Shown: positions 9,678 to 19,842, counted from the stretch's first letter. The stretch: DNA of 64,000 nt from Treponema sp. (GCA_031260245.1 JAIRKH010000083.1:28617-92616), one strand, 5' to 3'. A program made the numbers and translations. Notes: a model not told the origin generated them from the letters alone.

Positions 9678-10385
9678 ATGAAAGCTATTATAAAGAAAGA
9701 ATTATATTCGGCGTTACATTCGCCGATTTTTTATGGTGTAGCGGTATTTTTTCTGATTTTTACGTCCGTGTGGCTGTTTTATTTGCAGAGGTATTTCACG
9801 CTTGATAGCGCGACTCTGCGGCCGTTTTTCGTCGCGTTTCCGCTTGCCATGATTTTGGCGGCGCCGGCGCTCACGATGAAAGGATGGGCGGAAGAGCGCA
9901 AGATCGGTAGCGTGGAGCTGTTGCTCACCTTACCCGCGTCCGAATGGGACCTGGTTTTGGGCAAATTTCTCGCGACGTTCAGTCTTTTGTGTATAATCCT
10001 CGCGCTTACGATACCAGTACCACTCACTCTTTCCGCTCTGGGCGATTTTGACGCGGGCGTCATTGTGGGCGAATACATCGGCGCTGTTCTGTTGAGCGCG
10101 TCTGCGATCAGTCTGGGGCTGCTACTTTCCGCTTTGTCCAAAAATCAGGCGTCCGCCTTTCTGGGAAGCGCGATTGTTCTTGTCGTGATGATACTTATCA
10201 ATCAAGCGTCCGCGCGCCTACCCGCTCCGTTCGCCGACTTCGTCAACTTCTTCTCGTTGTCCTTCCATTTTGACTCCTTCTCCAAAGGCGTCATTGACAC
10301 GCGGGATGCGGCGTTCTTCGTCTTGACGACCGTTCTGTTTTTGTTTTTGAACGTCCGAGTGATTTTGTATAGAAAATGGAATTAG
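9678..10385 (+). CDS. ABC-2 type transporter permease
   Basis: Six or so TM segments, GWAEERKIGSVELLLTLPASEWDLVLGKFLA; adjacent to the ATPase. Confidence 0.88.
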   Translation: MKAIIKKELYSALHSPIFYGVAVFFLIFTSVWLFYLQRYFTLDSATLRPFFVAFPLAMILAAPALTMKGWAEERKIGSVELLLTLPASEWDLVLGKFLATFSLLCIILALTIPVPLTLSALGDFDAGVIVGEYIGAVLLSASAISLGLLLSALSKNQASAFLGSAIVLVVMILINQASARLPAPFADFVNFFSLSFHFDSFSKGVIDTRDAAFFVLTTVLFLFLNVRVILYRKWN

Positions 10386-10413
10386 TTTTGTGTAATATTT
10401 TTCTAAAATAACC

Positions 10414-10442
10414 TTGACACATACAAAAAAAACGTATATAAT
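10414..10442 (+). promoter_or_regulatory. Consensus sigma70-type promoter upstream of fliL
   Basis: TTGACA (10414-10419), 17-bp spacer, TATAAT (10437-10442), read directly. Confidence 0.75.
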
Positions 10443-10519
10443 AAAGTTAAAGATTTTGTGATATCAGGCGTATTGTAATAGCGTTATAAAATAAAACGTT
10501 TAAAATTAAGAGGTGAGTC

Positions 10520-11080
10520 ATGTCGAATGCTGATGATGATGCTATTGGCCTTGGTGGCGACGATGGAGACGCCGATGCCGGTTCCAAAAAGAAAAAAGGC
10601 GCGGGATTTGTGATGCTCTTACCAAACCTACTCAAATTTGTGGCAATAGGATTAGGAGCGATAACTGTTGTTTTCACTATATCTGTGATTACGTTTAATA
10701 TCTTGAATGGGAGTGGGAAATCTCAGACGACTGTTCCGGAAAACGAGGTGTGGATCGGGGAGAGACCCACGTATTCCACTTTTAACGCTATTCCCGTCAT
10801 CCGGGCGAACACGAAGGATACTCCCCCCTATTCGGTGGTGGTTGATATGGTTCTGGGCTATGACCTCAATAATTCGACCGCCGCAACCGAATTGACGAGT
10901 CGACTCGTGGAATTGCAAGACTTTATCCGCAATTACTTCAGCAATAAATTTCAGGCGGACCTGCAACCGGACAAAGAGACGGCGCTAAAAAACGACTTGA
11001 TGGAAAAGATGAACCGTCTTTTGAATACCGCTAAAATTCGGACTATTTATTTTAAACAGCTGTCAACAATGGAAATGTAG
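10520..11080 (+). CDS. fliL: Flagellar basal body-associated protein FliL
   Basis: Single TM segment and FliL-like C-terminal domain; directly upstream of fliM. Confidence 0.85.
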   Translation: MSNADDDAIGLGGDDGDADAGSKKKKGAGFVMLLPNLLKFVAIGLGAITVVFTISVITFNILNGSGKSQTTVPENEVWIGERPTYSTFNAIPVIRANTKDTPPYSVVVDMVLGYDLNNSTAATELTSRLVELQDFIRNYFSNKFQADLQPDKETALKNDLMEKMNRLLNTAKIRTIYFKQLSTMEM

Positions 11081-11085
11081 ACATT

Positions 11086-12117
11086 ATGACCGAAGTTCTG
11101 TCTCAGGACGAAATAGACCAGTTACTCACAGCCATAAGCTCCGGGGATACGGAGCCTGAAGATTTTAGGCCGACTCAAGACACTCGTAAAATCAAACTTT
11201 ACGACTTCAAGCGTCCGGATAAGTTCTCAAAAGAGCAAATTCGTACTGTTTCTATCATGTACGAGACATTCGCCCGTCTCACTACGACGAGCCTGTCCGC
11301 CCAGTTGCGGAGCATGGTACATGTGCATGTGGCGTCAGTCGACCAGCTCACATACGAAGAGTTCATCCGTTCGATACCCTCGCCGACCACTCTGGCAATC
11401 ATCAACATGGACCCGCTCAAAGGAAACGCCATCCTTGAAATCGACCCGGCAATCACCTTCTCCATCATAGACCGTCTCTTCGGCGGTTCCGGCGAAGGGA
11501 CGAAAGCTCAACACGAGCTTACCGATATCGAGACTTCGGTCATGGAGGGTATCATCGTAAGGATTCTGGGCAATATGCGAGAGGCGTGGACCACAGTGAT
11601 TGATTTGCGTCCGCGTCTGGGACAGATTGACACGAATCCCCAGTTCGCCCAGATAGTGCCGCCGACTGAAATGGTGGTGCTGGTTACTCTCGAAACAAAG
11701 GTCGGGGATGTGGAGGGCATGATGAATTTTTGTATCCCTTATTTGACCATTGAACCAATTATCAGCAAGTTATCCGCCCAGTTTTGGTATTCGTCGGTGC
11801 GACGGGGAACGACCACGGAAAATTTGAACATAATAAAAGAAAAACTTTCAAGCGTCGACGTCAATGTGGTGGCGGAAATCGGGGCTATACAGGTATCCGT
11901 GCGCGACGTGCTTTCCTTGCAGATTGGAGACGTGGTGCGTCTCTACAACACGCGAGTCGGGGACCCCTATTCCTTGAACGTGGGTAACCAAAAGAAATTC
12001 TTGTGCAGACCGGGCGTTGTGGGTAAAAAAATGGCTGTGCAGATTATCAAAAAAACCGCTAAGGTTGAACATGGAGAATTTGAAGAATTCACAATGGAGA
12101 AGGAGGAAACATTATGA
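11086..12117 (+). CDS. fliM: Flagellar motor switch protein FliM
   Basis: MTEVLSQDEIDQLLTAI...YDFKRPDKFSKEQIRTV...GDPYSLNVGNQKKFLCRPGVVGKKMAVQI. Confidence 0.95.
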   Translation: MTEVLSQDEIDQLLTAISSGDTEPEDFRPTQDTRKIKLYDFKRPDKFSKEQIRTVSIMYETFARLTTTSLSAQLRSMVHVHVASVDQLTYEEFIRSIPSPTTLAIINMDPLKGNAILEIDPAITFSIIDRLFGGSGEGTKAQHELTDIETSVMEGIIVRILGNMREAWTTVIDLRPRLGQIDTNPQFAQIVPPTEMVVLVTLETKVGDVEGMMNFCIPYLTIEPIISKLSAQFWYSSVRRGTTTENLNIIKEKLSSVDVNVVAEIGAIQVSVRDVLSLQIGDVVRLYNTRVGDPYSLNVGNQKKFLCRPGVVGKKMAVQIIKKTAKVEHGEFEEFTMEKEETL

Positions 12118-13199
12118 GCGATGGCGCTCTTTCACAAGCAGAAATAGACGCTTTATTATCAGGCGTAGATTCTTCGAGCACGGGGGGACCCGCTTCGCCT
12201 ACGGCTCTGTCCGGCAACGACGATGAACGAAAGGCTCTTCATGACTTACTTACCGAAACCGACGAGAATCAGGGACGCGCTCTGTCCACCATGACGGGCA
12301 CAACCGTTACCTTCAACGGTCCAGAAGTGTCTTTTTCCAACCGCGATTTACTACTTGGGCAGTTGCCTGATCAGGTCGCCGCCGTCAAGGCGGACTTCTC
12401 GGCGGGTTTTCCCGGCGAACATATGTTTATCATGGGCGAGGACACGGCAAAGCGTATCGCAAGCCTGCTTAACAAGGAAGACAATATCGCTCTTGACGAG
12501 ATGGCTCTCTCCATGATAGGCGAAGTGGTCTCTCAGTTGGTCGGCACCCAGATAACCGCCCTGACAAAGGCGACAAACAACACGTCCATCGCGTCTATTT
12601 CGCCGGAGGCGGTCAATGTACCGAGAGCCGTTGTCGCGCTTCCTAACGGTACTTTTCCGGTCGCTTTGTATAACATCGACCTGGGCGAAGGAACGCAACG
12701 ACAACTCTGGGAGGTTTATGGTCCCGCGGTGTCGTCCAATATCGCGAAAGCCATAATCAGCGCTATAGCCGCGAAAAAAGCTCCTGTTCGTCAGCCTGCG
12801 GTAGCCGTTGCTATGCCCAGTATGAATAATATGCAGGGCGCCATGCCTATGCAAGGCTACCCTATGCCCACTTATACGCCGCCTAACGTGCAGTCCGTCC
12901 AATTCCCCAACCTCCTGCCCCAAAACGCGGCAATGGAACAGGGAAACATCGGTCTCATCATGGACGTATTTATGGAGATGACCGTAGAACTCGGACGCAC
13001 CAAGAAACTCATCAAGGAAATCTTGAGCATGGGCGAAGGCACCATCATTGAATTGGATAAGCTCGCAGGCGAACCTGTTGATATTCTCGTAAATCATAAG
13101 CTTATCGCCAAGGGCGAAGTCGTGGTCATTGATGAAAATTTTGGCGTTCGCGTTACTGAAATAGTCTCTCCCGTGGACCGTGTGAATACCGGAGAGTAG
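12114..13199 (+). CDS. fliN: Flagellar motor switch protein FliN/FliY
   Basis: LSQAEIDALLSG N-terminus, CheC-like middle, C-terminal FliN domain MDVFMEMTVELGRTKKLIKEILSMGEGTIIELDKLAGEPVDILVNHKLIAKGEVVVIDENFGVRVTEI. Confidence 0.94.
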   Translation: MSDGALSQAEIDALLSGVDSSSTGGPASPTALSGNDDERKALHDLLTETDENQGRALSTMTGTTVTFNGPEVSFSNRDLLLGQLPDQVAAVKADFSAGFPGEHMFIMGEDTAKRIASLLNKEDNIALDEMALSMIGEVVSQLVGTQITALTKATNNTSIASISPEAVNVPRAVVALPNGTFPVALYNIDLGEGTQRQLWEVYGPAVSSNIAKAIISAIAAKKAPVRQPAVAVAMPSMNNMQGAMPMQGYPMPTYTPPNVQSVQFPNLLPQNAAMEQGNIGLIMDVFMEMTVELGRTKKLIKEILSMGEGTIIELDKLAGEPVDILVNHKLIAKGEVVVIDENFGVRVTEIVSPVDRVNTGE

Positions 13200-13200
13200 T

Positions 13201-13848
13201 ATGTTCGGAAAATGGGGAACAGGGAACCTGAAAAAAAGCGAGATTTTCAGAAAATACATTCAGATAAAGCCCTCATTCTCTGTCCCTCGCGTTTTGTTTA
13301 TATTGTTCTTTTTTATTGCGACGCAGTCGGCTTTTCCCCAGACGACGGCTCAAAGCCAAGCCGTTGGCGAGGAAGCTTTAGTGTTGGCGGACGAAAGCTC
13401 GTCGCAAACGCCTGACCCCTCTTCGGTCTCCACTTTTTTCGTCATATTGCGCCTCGTGATGGTTTTGGCGCTGGCGTCCGCGGCAATCTATGGATTAGTC
13501 TTCTTCCTCAAAAAATTCTCCCGCGGTCAAGAACAGAAAGGACCCTTCCTGAAAATACTAGCCGGCCTTTCGCTTGGAGCGAACCGTTTTATCCATGTTG
13601 TCAGTGTGGGAGAGAAAGCGTGGCTTGTAGGGTCCGCTGACGGCGGCGTGTCCCTCCTCGCGGAAATCAACGACAAGGAGACCTTGGACGCCATGTTACT
13701 CGAAGAGTCGCGACGGAGCGCGGAAAACGCCAAGTCGTCCGGCTTTGCCGCTCTCATGCGCCATACAGGTAAACCCGCCCCACACGTCGGAGAACCGCCC
13801 AAGGCGGAGAACGTCCGAAAATCCCGTGAAAGGCTTAAGGGACTGTGA
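13201..13848 (+). CDS. fliO: Flagellar biosynthetic protein FliO/FliZ-like
   Basis: Position between fliN and fliP, TM segment followed by a short cytoplasmic domain. Confidence 0.75.
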   Translation: MFGKWGTGNLKKSEIFRKYIQIKPSFSVPRVLFILFFFIATQSAFPQTTAQSQAVGEEALVLADESSSQTPDPSSVSTFFVILRLVMVLALASAAIYGLVFFLKKFSRGQEQKGPFLKILAGLSLGANRFIHVVSVGEKAWLVGSADGGVSLLAEINDKETLDAMLLEESRRSAENAKSSGFAALMRHTGKPAPHVGEPPKAENVRKSRERLKGL

Positions 13849-14678
13849 CTCTCTCTATTTTCCCCAGACATTTCTATTTTCGCGTGTTTCTCTTATTACT
13901 CCTTGCGGGAACCTATGGGCTAGACGCGCAGGAGTCGGACTTCCCCGACACAGCCGCCTCCACAACCGCGGACATTCCTGCGCCCCCTCAAAATCCAGTT
14001 CTTCCTTTCATTGACCTGACCGTGAGAAACCCCCAATCAGGCAGAGAAGCGGCATTTTCTCTGCAACTGCTACTCCTCCTCACTGTGCTGTCCCTCGCGC
14101 CGAGCATCGTCATCCTTATGACAAGTTTCCTGCGCGTCTCTATCGTCCTCGACTTCATAAAACGCGCGCTTTCCCTCCAACAGGTGCCGCCGACTCAAGT
14201 GCTTATGGGAATCGCTCTGTTTCTGACGATTTTCATCATGTGGCCCACGTTTGACGCGATCTATCAGAACTCAGTGAAGCCTCTTTCTGACGGAGAGATT
14301 TCTGTGGAGCAAGCGTTCCAAGCGGCAGAGACGCCCCTGCGTATATTCATGTACCGACAGATGAGCGGACGTCCTGAAAACATCAGGCTCTTTATGGCGA
14401 TGCGCGGTCTTGCGAAGCCCAACACACTAGCGGATGTGCCGACATACATCCTCATTCCCGCGTTCATCCTCAACGAATTGACAACGGCCTTCAAAATCGG
14501 TATCTTGCTCTACATTCCTTTCATCGTGATTGATATGGTTGTGGCAAGCACCCTGATGTCTATGGGCATGATAATGCTCCCGCCCATTATGATTTCTATG
14601 CCCTTCAAGCTCATCCTCTTTGTGCTCATTGACGGATGGGGACTCCTGACGGAACAGCTCGTCAAATCCTTTATATGA
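13845..14678 (+). CDS. fliP: Flagellar export apparatus protein FliP
   Basis: LLTVLSLAPSIVILMTSFLRVSIVLDFIKRALSLQQVPPTQVLMGIALFLTIFIMWPTFDAIYQN...VVASTLMSMGMIMLPPIMISMPFKLILFVLIDGWGLL. Confidence 0.95.
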   Translation: MTLSIFPRHFYFRVFLLLLLAGTYGLDAQESDFPDTAASTTADIPAPPQNPVLPFIDLTVRNPQSGREAAFSLQLLLLLTVLSLAPSIVILMTSFLRVSIVLDFIKRALSLQQVPPTQVLMGIALFLTIFIMWPTFDAIYQNSVKPLSDGEISVEQAFQAAETPLRIFMYRQMSGRPENIRLFMAMRGLAKPNTLADVPTYILIPAFILNELTTAFKIGILLYIPFIVIDMVVASTLMSMGMIMLPPIMISMPFKLILFVLIDGWGLLTEQLVKSFI

Positions 14679-14679
14679 T

Positions 14680-15513
14680 TTAAAACCATAGATACACGCT
14701 GTGGAGTCTTATGCAGATGATCCATGTTCCTAAGCTCAGTAGCAGGAGACCCGCAAATGGGGCAATCCAGGTGTCCGCGTTGACGAGGACTCCTCTACCG
14801 ACAAGAACAGCGAGCGCGCCCAAACCCACAAAGATATAGTCCTTGCTTCCTCGCGTCAGGGCGGCGATGAAGAAAGTCGTAAGGGTAACGAGGGTGAACC
14901 CTAATTCGGCCATTCCGAAAAGCCGCGTGTGTCCGTTTGCCATGCTCAAACTACTGCTCCACGAAAAGCCGTCCATGGGAATGTTGAGCGCGAACACAAA
15001 GGATAACGCCGTTAGCGCGAGAATGTTGTTTTTTTGCTGTTGAACATTGAATCCTGCGGCGTAGAGGCTCGCCATAAACAAGGAGAATAACCCGAAGTAC
15101 CTACCGAAGAACAACAGGCGCCCGGACATGATGAGATAAACGTTTGGCAATTCATTCGCCTCCTTCAACGGTATCATGATACGGCAGGATTCAAACGCAA
15201 AAGACATGACAAAGAAAGCAAAGAATAATATTTCGGGCGCCTGGGTCTTCTCGAAGAAGCAGTAGATGAATACGAGGGCGACGAGCGCGTAAACTGCGGA
15301 TCCCGTCATTGACGCGAAAGCCGCATAATCCCATATTGGTCCAAAATGCGCCCCTATGACGTCGACTCTTTCAGTCGCAGACTCCATCAGAGCCAGGAAA
15401 ACGCCGGGTTGAATTCGGAATACAGACGCGGACGCGAACGCTAAACAGCCCAATGCTATCGCGGCCATCATTATACCGATCCTGAAAAACAGATTTCTTT
15501 CTCGCAACGTCAT
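14680..15513 (-). CDS. Polytopic membrane protein of unknown function
   Basis: About seven hydrophobic segments; convergent with fliP. Confidence 0.7.
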   Translation of the reverse strand: MTLRERNLFFRIGIMMAAIALGCLAFASASVFRIQPGVFLALMESATERVDVIGAHFGPIWDYAAFASMTGSAVYALVALVFIYCFFEKTQAPEILFFAFFVMSFAFESCRIMIPLKEANELPNVYLIMSGRLLFFGRYFGLFSLFMASLYAAGFNVQQQKNNILALTALSFVFALNIPMDGFSWSSSLSMANGHTRLFGMAELGFTLVTLTTFFIAALTRGSKDYIFVGLGALAVLVGRGVLVNADTWIAPFAGLLLLSLGTWIICIRLHSVYLWF

Positions 15514-15660
15514 GTTTCCACTATACCATAAATTTTTCTCTTATGGAAGTAATCAAACAAACGACCGATTGAAAATGATTGGTGAAATATTTTTGATATA
15601 AAGACGGTAGTTTATAAACAAAATCCATTCTGCCTTGCCCTTGAACTTCCCTTCTGAGAT

Positions 15661-18630
15661 ATGTTACAATCCTTTGTGTTTCTTAAAAGTCTTGACATAT
15701 TCGGATTTAAGTCATTTGCGGACCGTACTAGAATCGAATTTTCCGGGGGTATAAGCGCCTTACTCGGACCAAACGGGTGCGGCAAATCAAACGTGGTAGA
15801 CGCCATAAAGTGGGTTTTAGGCGAACAGAAGTCGACGGCTATGCGCGCCGAAAAAATGGAAGACGTCATCTTCAACGGCGCCGAAAGCAGAAAGCCGTTG
15901 AATGTCGCCGAAGTAACCCTCACTATTGCAAACGAAGCGAGTCTCCTCCCCATAGACGCGCCTGAGGTACAAATCAAACGCAGACTCTTTCGGTCTGGAG
16001 ATAGCGAATACTTCATCAACTCGCAAAGCGTCAAATTGAAGGATGTACGCGAGCTTTTTTGGGGGACAGGCGTGGGAAAAGCCGCATATTCCGTCATGGA
16101 ACAAGGCAAGATTGACCAAATTTTGTCCTCGAAGCCTGATGAAAGGCGCTATTTGTTTGAAGAAGCCGCTGGAATCACCAAATTCAAGGTACAAGGCCGC
16201 GAGGCGGATCAGAAAATCGCCAGAACAGAGGAAAATATGCGGCAGGTACAGGGCATTTTAGGAGAAGTCCATCGCGCTTACGACAGCCTCAAGGTTCAGT
16301 CGGACAAAACCGTCAAGTACCGCGCTCTGAAAGACGACATCTTTCGTCTCGAAGTTAACATTCAGCTCCTTCGCCTTAAACAGTTCAAGAACGACAAAGA
16401 CGAGCGTTCTGAAAACCTGCGGCGGCGCGCCGAGGAACGGGATACGCTCAAAGCGGAACTTGACGCAATCAACAAAGCGCTTGAAGAAAGCATGGACGCT
16501 GTGAATTCTATGGAGACGAGACTCGTCGAGTATCAGAAGGAAATCATGAAACTCGCGGTTGAAAAGAACGCTAAAGAGAAGGAAGTCCGCCTTTACGCGG
16601 AACAGCGAAACGAAAGCAAGGTGAAAATCGCGCAAGACGAGACGCAAGAACGGCAGGTTGAGACAAAGATCGAGGAATTGATTGAGGACGCCGAAGAACA
16701 GGACGGCGCTGTACGGGATTTTCGCAAGAAAACCGCGTCTATAGAGGATAACATCCACTCTTTTGAAGGAAATATCGCGCTAGCTGGCTCGCAGGTCAAG
16801 GAAAACGATCGGCTCATCCATCAGAAAGAGGCGGAAATCAAGAAGTTCGGGCAAGAAATCTCCAGCCTTGAGAAGGAATTGGAGAAAATAACCGACGATA
16901 TCGTTGCCGCGTTGGATAAAGGCTTGAAGGACGCAGGCTATTCGGCGGTCGAGCGGCGGACAAGTGAAGCCGCTCTGCTGGAGACGTTTGCGCGAATTGA
17001 GACCGCGCTTAACGGCAGAGAAACCCTTACCAAGGACTTGGCGGATATGGTAGAACGGGGGCAGGAGACCGGAACTTCGCCCCTTTTTGAGGAATTCCAA
17101 CGTGTAACCGTAGGAATTGCGGCCGCTTTGTCTGAAATTTCGGCGAATATGGCAAAGGTACGAAGCCTTTTTGACAATTATCGGCTGTCTACGCCCGCGT
17201 TTCTGGACGATTTCCTCGCTCCTCAGGGAATTATCACCAAAAAGCGAATGTTGGACGCGAAAATTCGAGATGCGAAGGACGGCGTGGAACAGTCGCGGGC
17301 GCGTATTGCGAATCTGGGAGCGGAAAACGCGGACTTGAGTGTGAAAATAGGCGAATACCGCGCTACTCTACAGGATTTACGAGTGAGTCAAGCGCGTATG
17401 ACCGCTCAAGCTCACGCGGCCGAGGCACAGGCGCGGCTCATCCGAAGGGAGCTTGCGGGACAAGAGTCCCGCCTCAGGACCATACGGGACGATCTCTTCC
17501 TCACGCGCAAACGCTTTGACGAAATCTCTGAGCGCATTTCAGACACGGAGCAGGAATTAGCGGAAATTGAAAAGGAAGGGGTCAGACTCACGAAGGAATT
17601 AGAGGATCTGGAAGCCGATTTGAAAAAGCGCAACGCCGACGTTTTCGGCGCTCAAGACACGATAAGAAAGAAAACCGCTGATCTTTCGCGGTCCCAATCC
17701 GTAATGGAAAAGATACATCTTGAACTAGCGCAATCCGAGACGGAAATTAAGAACATCGCGGAGAATTTTCGGGAAACCTACTCCCGCGACATCGGCGAGT
17801 TTGAGGAGAGTATGTTTGAAATCGTAGAGTCTGCGCCTGTTTTACGGGAAAAGCTCGCGAAGGCGCGAAATTCACTTAAAAATCTAGGCGCGGTGAACCT
17901 TATGGCGCCGGAGGAATTCGCCGAAACCAAGGAGAGGTTTGATTTTTTGTCTAATCAGTTGGCGGATTTGACCAAGGCGCGGGACGACCTTAAAAACATC
18001 GCGGCGGAAATCCGCGCGGAATCGTCCCAAATTTTCCTTGGGGTTTACAACAGAATCAAGGGAAACTTCCATAATATGTTCCGCCGCCTCTTCGGCGGCG
18101 GACGAGCGGAGCTACGACTCGTTGACCCAAATCACGTTTTAGAATCGGGCATTGAGATTTTCGCTCGGCCCCCGGGCAAGAAGCTTGAAAACATAAGCCT
18201 GCTCTCCGGAGGCGAGAAATCCATGACCGCGGTCGCCTTACTCTTTGCAACCTATATCGTGAAGCCTTCACCCTTCTGCCTTTTGGACGAAATTGACGCG
18301 GCGCTTGACGAGGCTAATGTGAGCCGTTTTGTACAAGTCTTGCGGGAATTCGGGAGCGCGAGTCAGTTTATCGTCATCACCCACAACAAAAAGACGATGA
18401 TAGGCGCAGGCGCTCTGCTTGGCGTGAGCATGGAAGAATCCGGCGTTACAAAGATAATCTCAGTGCGTCTGGAGAACCGAGGCGAAACCACGCCGCCGCC
18501 TGTCGAAGACTTCATCTACGAGGACGTAGAATTCGAGGACGGACGAGAACTCCCTAAAGACGTGAACGACTCCGCTTTAGTAAAGGAAGAGGTTTTGCGT
18601 CCGGTGCGCGGAAAAACAGTTTCTATTTAG
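15661..18630 (+). CDS. smc: Chromosome segregation protein SMC (short form)
   Basis: N-terminal FLKSLDIFGFKSFADRTRIEFSGGISALLGPNGCGKSNVVDAIKWVLGEQ; C-terminal LSGGEKSMTAVALLFATYIVKPSPFCLLDEIDAALDEANVSRF; real start may be GTG just inside the ORF. Confidence 0.93.
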   Translation: MLQSFVFLKSLDIFGFKSFADRTRIEFSGGISALLGPNGCGKSNVVDAIKWVLGEQKSTAMRAEKMEDVIFNGAESRKPLNVAEVTLTIANEASLLPIDAPEVQIKRRLFRSGDSEYFINSQSVKLKDVRELFWGTGVGKAAYSVMEQGKIDQILSSKPDERRYLFEEAAGITKFKVQGREADQKIARTEENMRQVQGILGEVHRAYDSLKVQSDKTVKYRALKDDIFRLEVNIQLLRLKQFKNDKDERSENLRRRAEERDTLKAELDAINKALEESMDAVNSMETRLVEYQKEIMKLAVEKNAKEKEVRLYAEQRNESKVKIAQDETQERQVETKIEELIEDAEEQDGAVRDFRKKTASIEDNIHSFEGNIALAGSQVKENDRLIHQKEAEIKKFGQEISSLEKELEKITDDIVAALDKGLKDAGYSAVERRTSEAALLETFARIETALNGRETLTKDLADMVERGQETGTSPLFEEFQRVTVGIAAALSEISANMAKVRSLFDNYRLSTPAFLDDFLAPQGIITKKRMLDAKIRDAKDGVEQSRARIANLGAENADLSVKIGEYRATLQDLRVSQARMTAQAHAAEAQARLIRRELAGQESRLRTIRDDLFLTRKRFDEISERISDTEQELAEIEKEGVRLTKELEDLEADLKKRNADVFGAQDTIRKKTADLSRSQSVMEKIHLELAQSETEIKNIAENFRETYSRDIGEFEESMFEIVESAPVLREKLAKARNSLKNLGAVNLMAPEEFAETKERFDFLSNQLADLTKARDDLKNIAAEIRAESSQIFLGVYNRIKGNFHNMFRRLFGGGRAELRLVDPNHVLESGIEIFARPPGKKLENISLLSGGEKSMTAVALLFATYIVKPSPFCLLDEIDAALDEANVSRFVQVLREFGSASQFIVITHNKKTMIGAGALLGVSMEESGVTKIISVRLENRGETTPPPVEDFIYEDVEFEDGRELPKDVNDSALVKEEVLRPVRGKTVSI

Positions 18631-18650
18631 GGATAGGGAATACCTGCGCG

Positions 18651-18810
18651 CGTCTATGGGCTTGTTTGTCTGGTATCTAACCCAACAAAGCTAATGCCTG
18701 CCATTCCGGTAAAATAATCATTGATTGCCATTTTTCCGCCGATAGCGCCCGCCAATCGGGTAACCGCTTTGCTGGAAGAATAGTTATGGTTACGGGAATA
18801 AGGCGCGGTT
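18651..18810 (-). pseudogene. Remnant of a protein C-terminus without start codon
   Basis: Reverse strand reads ...APYSRNHNYSSSKAVTRLAGAIGGKMAINDYFTGMAGISFVGLDTRQTSP*, with an in-frame TAG just upstream and no start. Confidence 0.35.
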
Positions 18811-18897
18811 ACCTACCAACACTGCTTAACATTTGAAATATTTTTGCTGATTTTCTCAATTACAAGACTTTTATGCGAAGTTGTCGCTGTTTTACAA

Positions 18898-19842
18898 TTA
18901 TGTCCATTCTGTAATACTTCGTTTTGAAATTTCCCACTCCATTCCATTAAGAATAGATCCTTTTATATTACAATACTTACAAAATGGGATTGGTTTACTT
19001 AAAAAACAAGCAATTTCCGCAGTATCTTTCGCTTCATATATATTTATGTAATCATCCTTTGTTACTTTAAGATCACAATTAAAATATTTATTGAAATGCC
19101 GTATATTCGGAACCACGGAACAAGGATATAATCTCCCATTCTGTAATTGAATACACGCATTGGATTTAAAGCATAACTTGAAATTATCTTCTATATCTTG
19201 TTCCCCTTGTATATCCAATACATCTTTACGCATGGTATTCGTTCTTTCATGCGGGCAATATATTTTTACATTATGTTCTTCCGCCTTAGCTTTTATGGCA
19301 TTAATATCGATATTTATAGGATACCAGCTAACATGAATAGAAACTCTGTTTTTACAGCATAGTTCCCAAAATTCTTCCGTTTGTTTTAATAACAATGTAC
19401 CGTTAGTAAGTATATTTATAAATTCATAATCAAACAACTTTCCAATTATTTTTATCACATCGACAATTTGAGGATGAAGCAAAGGTTCGCCACCTAATAA
19501 AGCAACTCCATGAATTTGCCTGTCCGACAATCTTGATAGACGTTCACAATCCATTTCAAATCCAGAAATATTTAAATATTCTTTTTCAGCAATTGGGGAA
19601 AAATGACTACAGCCTTTGCAAGCCAAATTACAATGTTCTGTAAGATGAACCTCAAAATACAATTTTGTTCTTGGTTGTAACCTTTTATTTGATAAGATTT
19701 TTCGCCGAAATAGTAAGATATCTTTTGGAATTATTGTTTTTATAATATCCTTAAAACCATTGTAAAAATCCATTTGAACCTCCAAAACATTTTGTGAAAA
19801 TTGCCTCAAAAATTTTTCCAATCCATTCAGCGGGCATTTCAC
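18898..19842 (-). CDS. Radical SAM protein (SPASM-like C-terminus)
   Basis: CNLACKGCSHF (CxxxCxxC), GGEPLLHPQIVDVI, ILTNGTLL; late cysteines CIQLQNGRLYPCSVV and CKYCNIKG; visibly AT-rich codon usage. Confidence 0.88.
   Translation of the reverse strand: MKCPLNGLEKFLRQFSQNVLEVQMDFYNGFKDIIKTIIPKDILLFRRKILSNKRLQPRTKLYFEVHLTEHCNLACKGCSHFSPIAEKEYLNISGFEMDCERLSRLSDRQIHGVALLGGEPLLHPQIVDVIKIIGKLFDYEFINILTNGTLLLKQTEEFWELCCKNRVSIHVSWYPINIDINAIKAKAEEHNVKIYCPHERTNTMRKDVLDIQGEQDIEDNFKLCFKSNACIQLQNGRLYPCSVVPNIRHFNKYFNCDLKVTKDDYINIYEAKDTAEIACFLSKPIPFCKYCNIKGSILNGMEWEISKRSITEWT

Noticed and set aside
12351-13259. 302-aa minus-strand ORF
   Set aside because: Antisense shadow of fliN; no recognisable motifs and the forward frame has clear homology.
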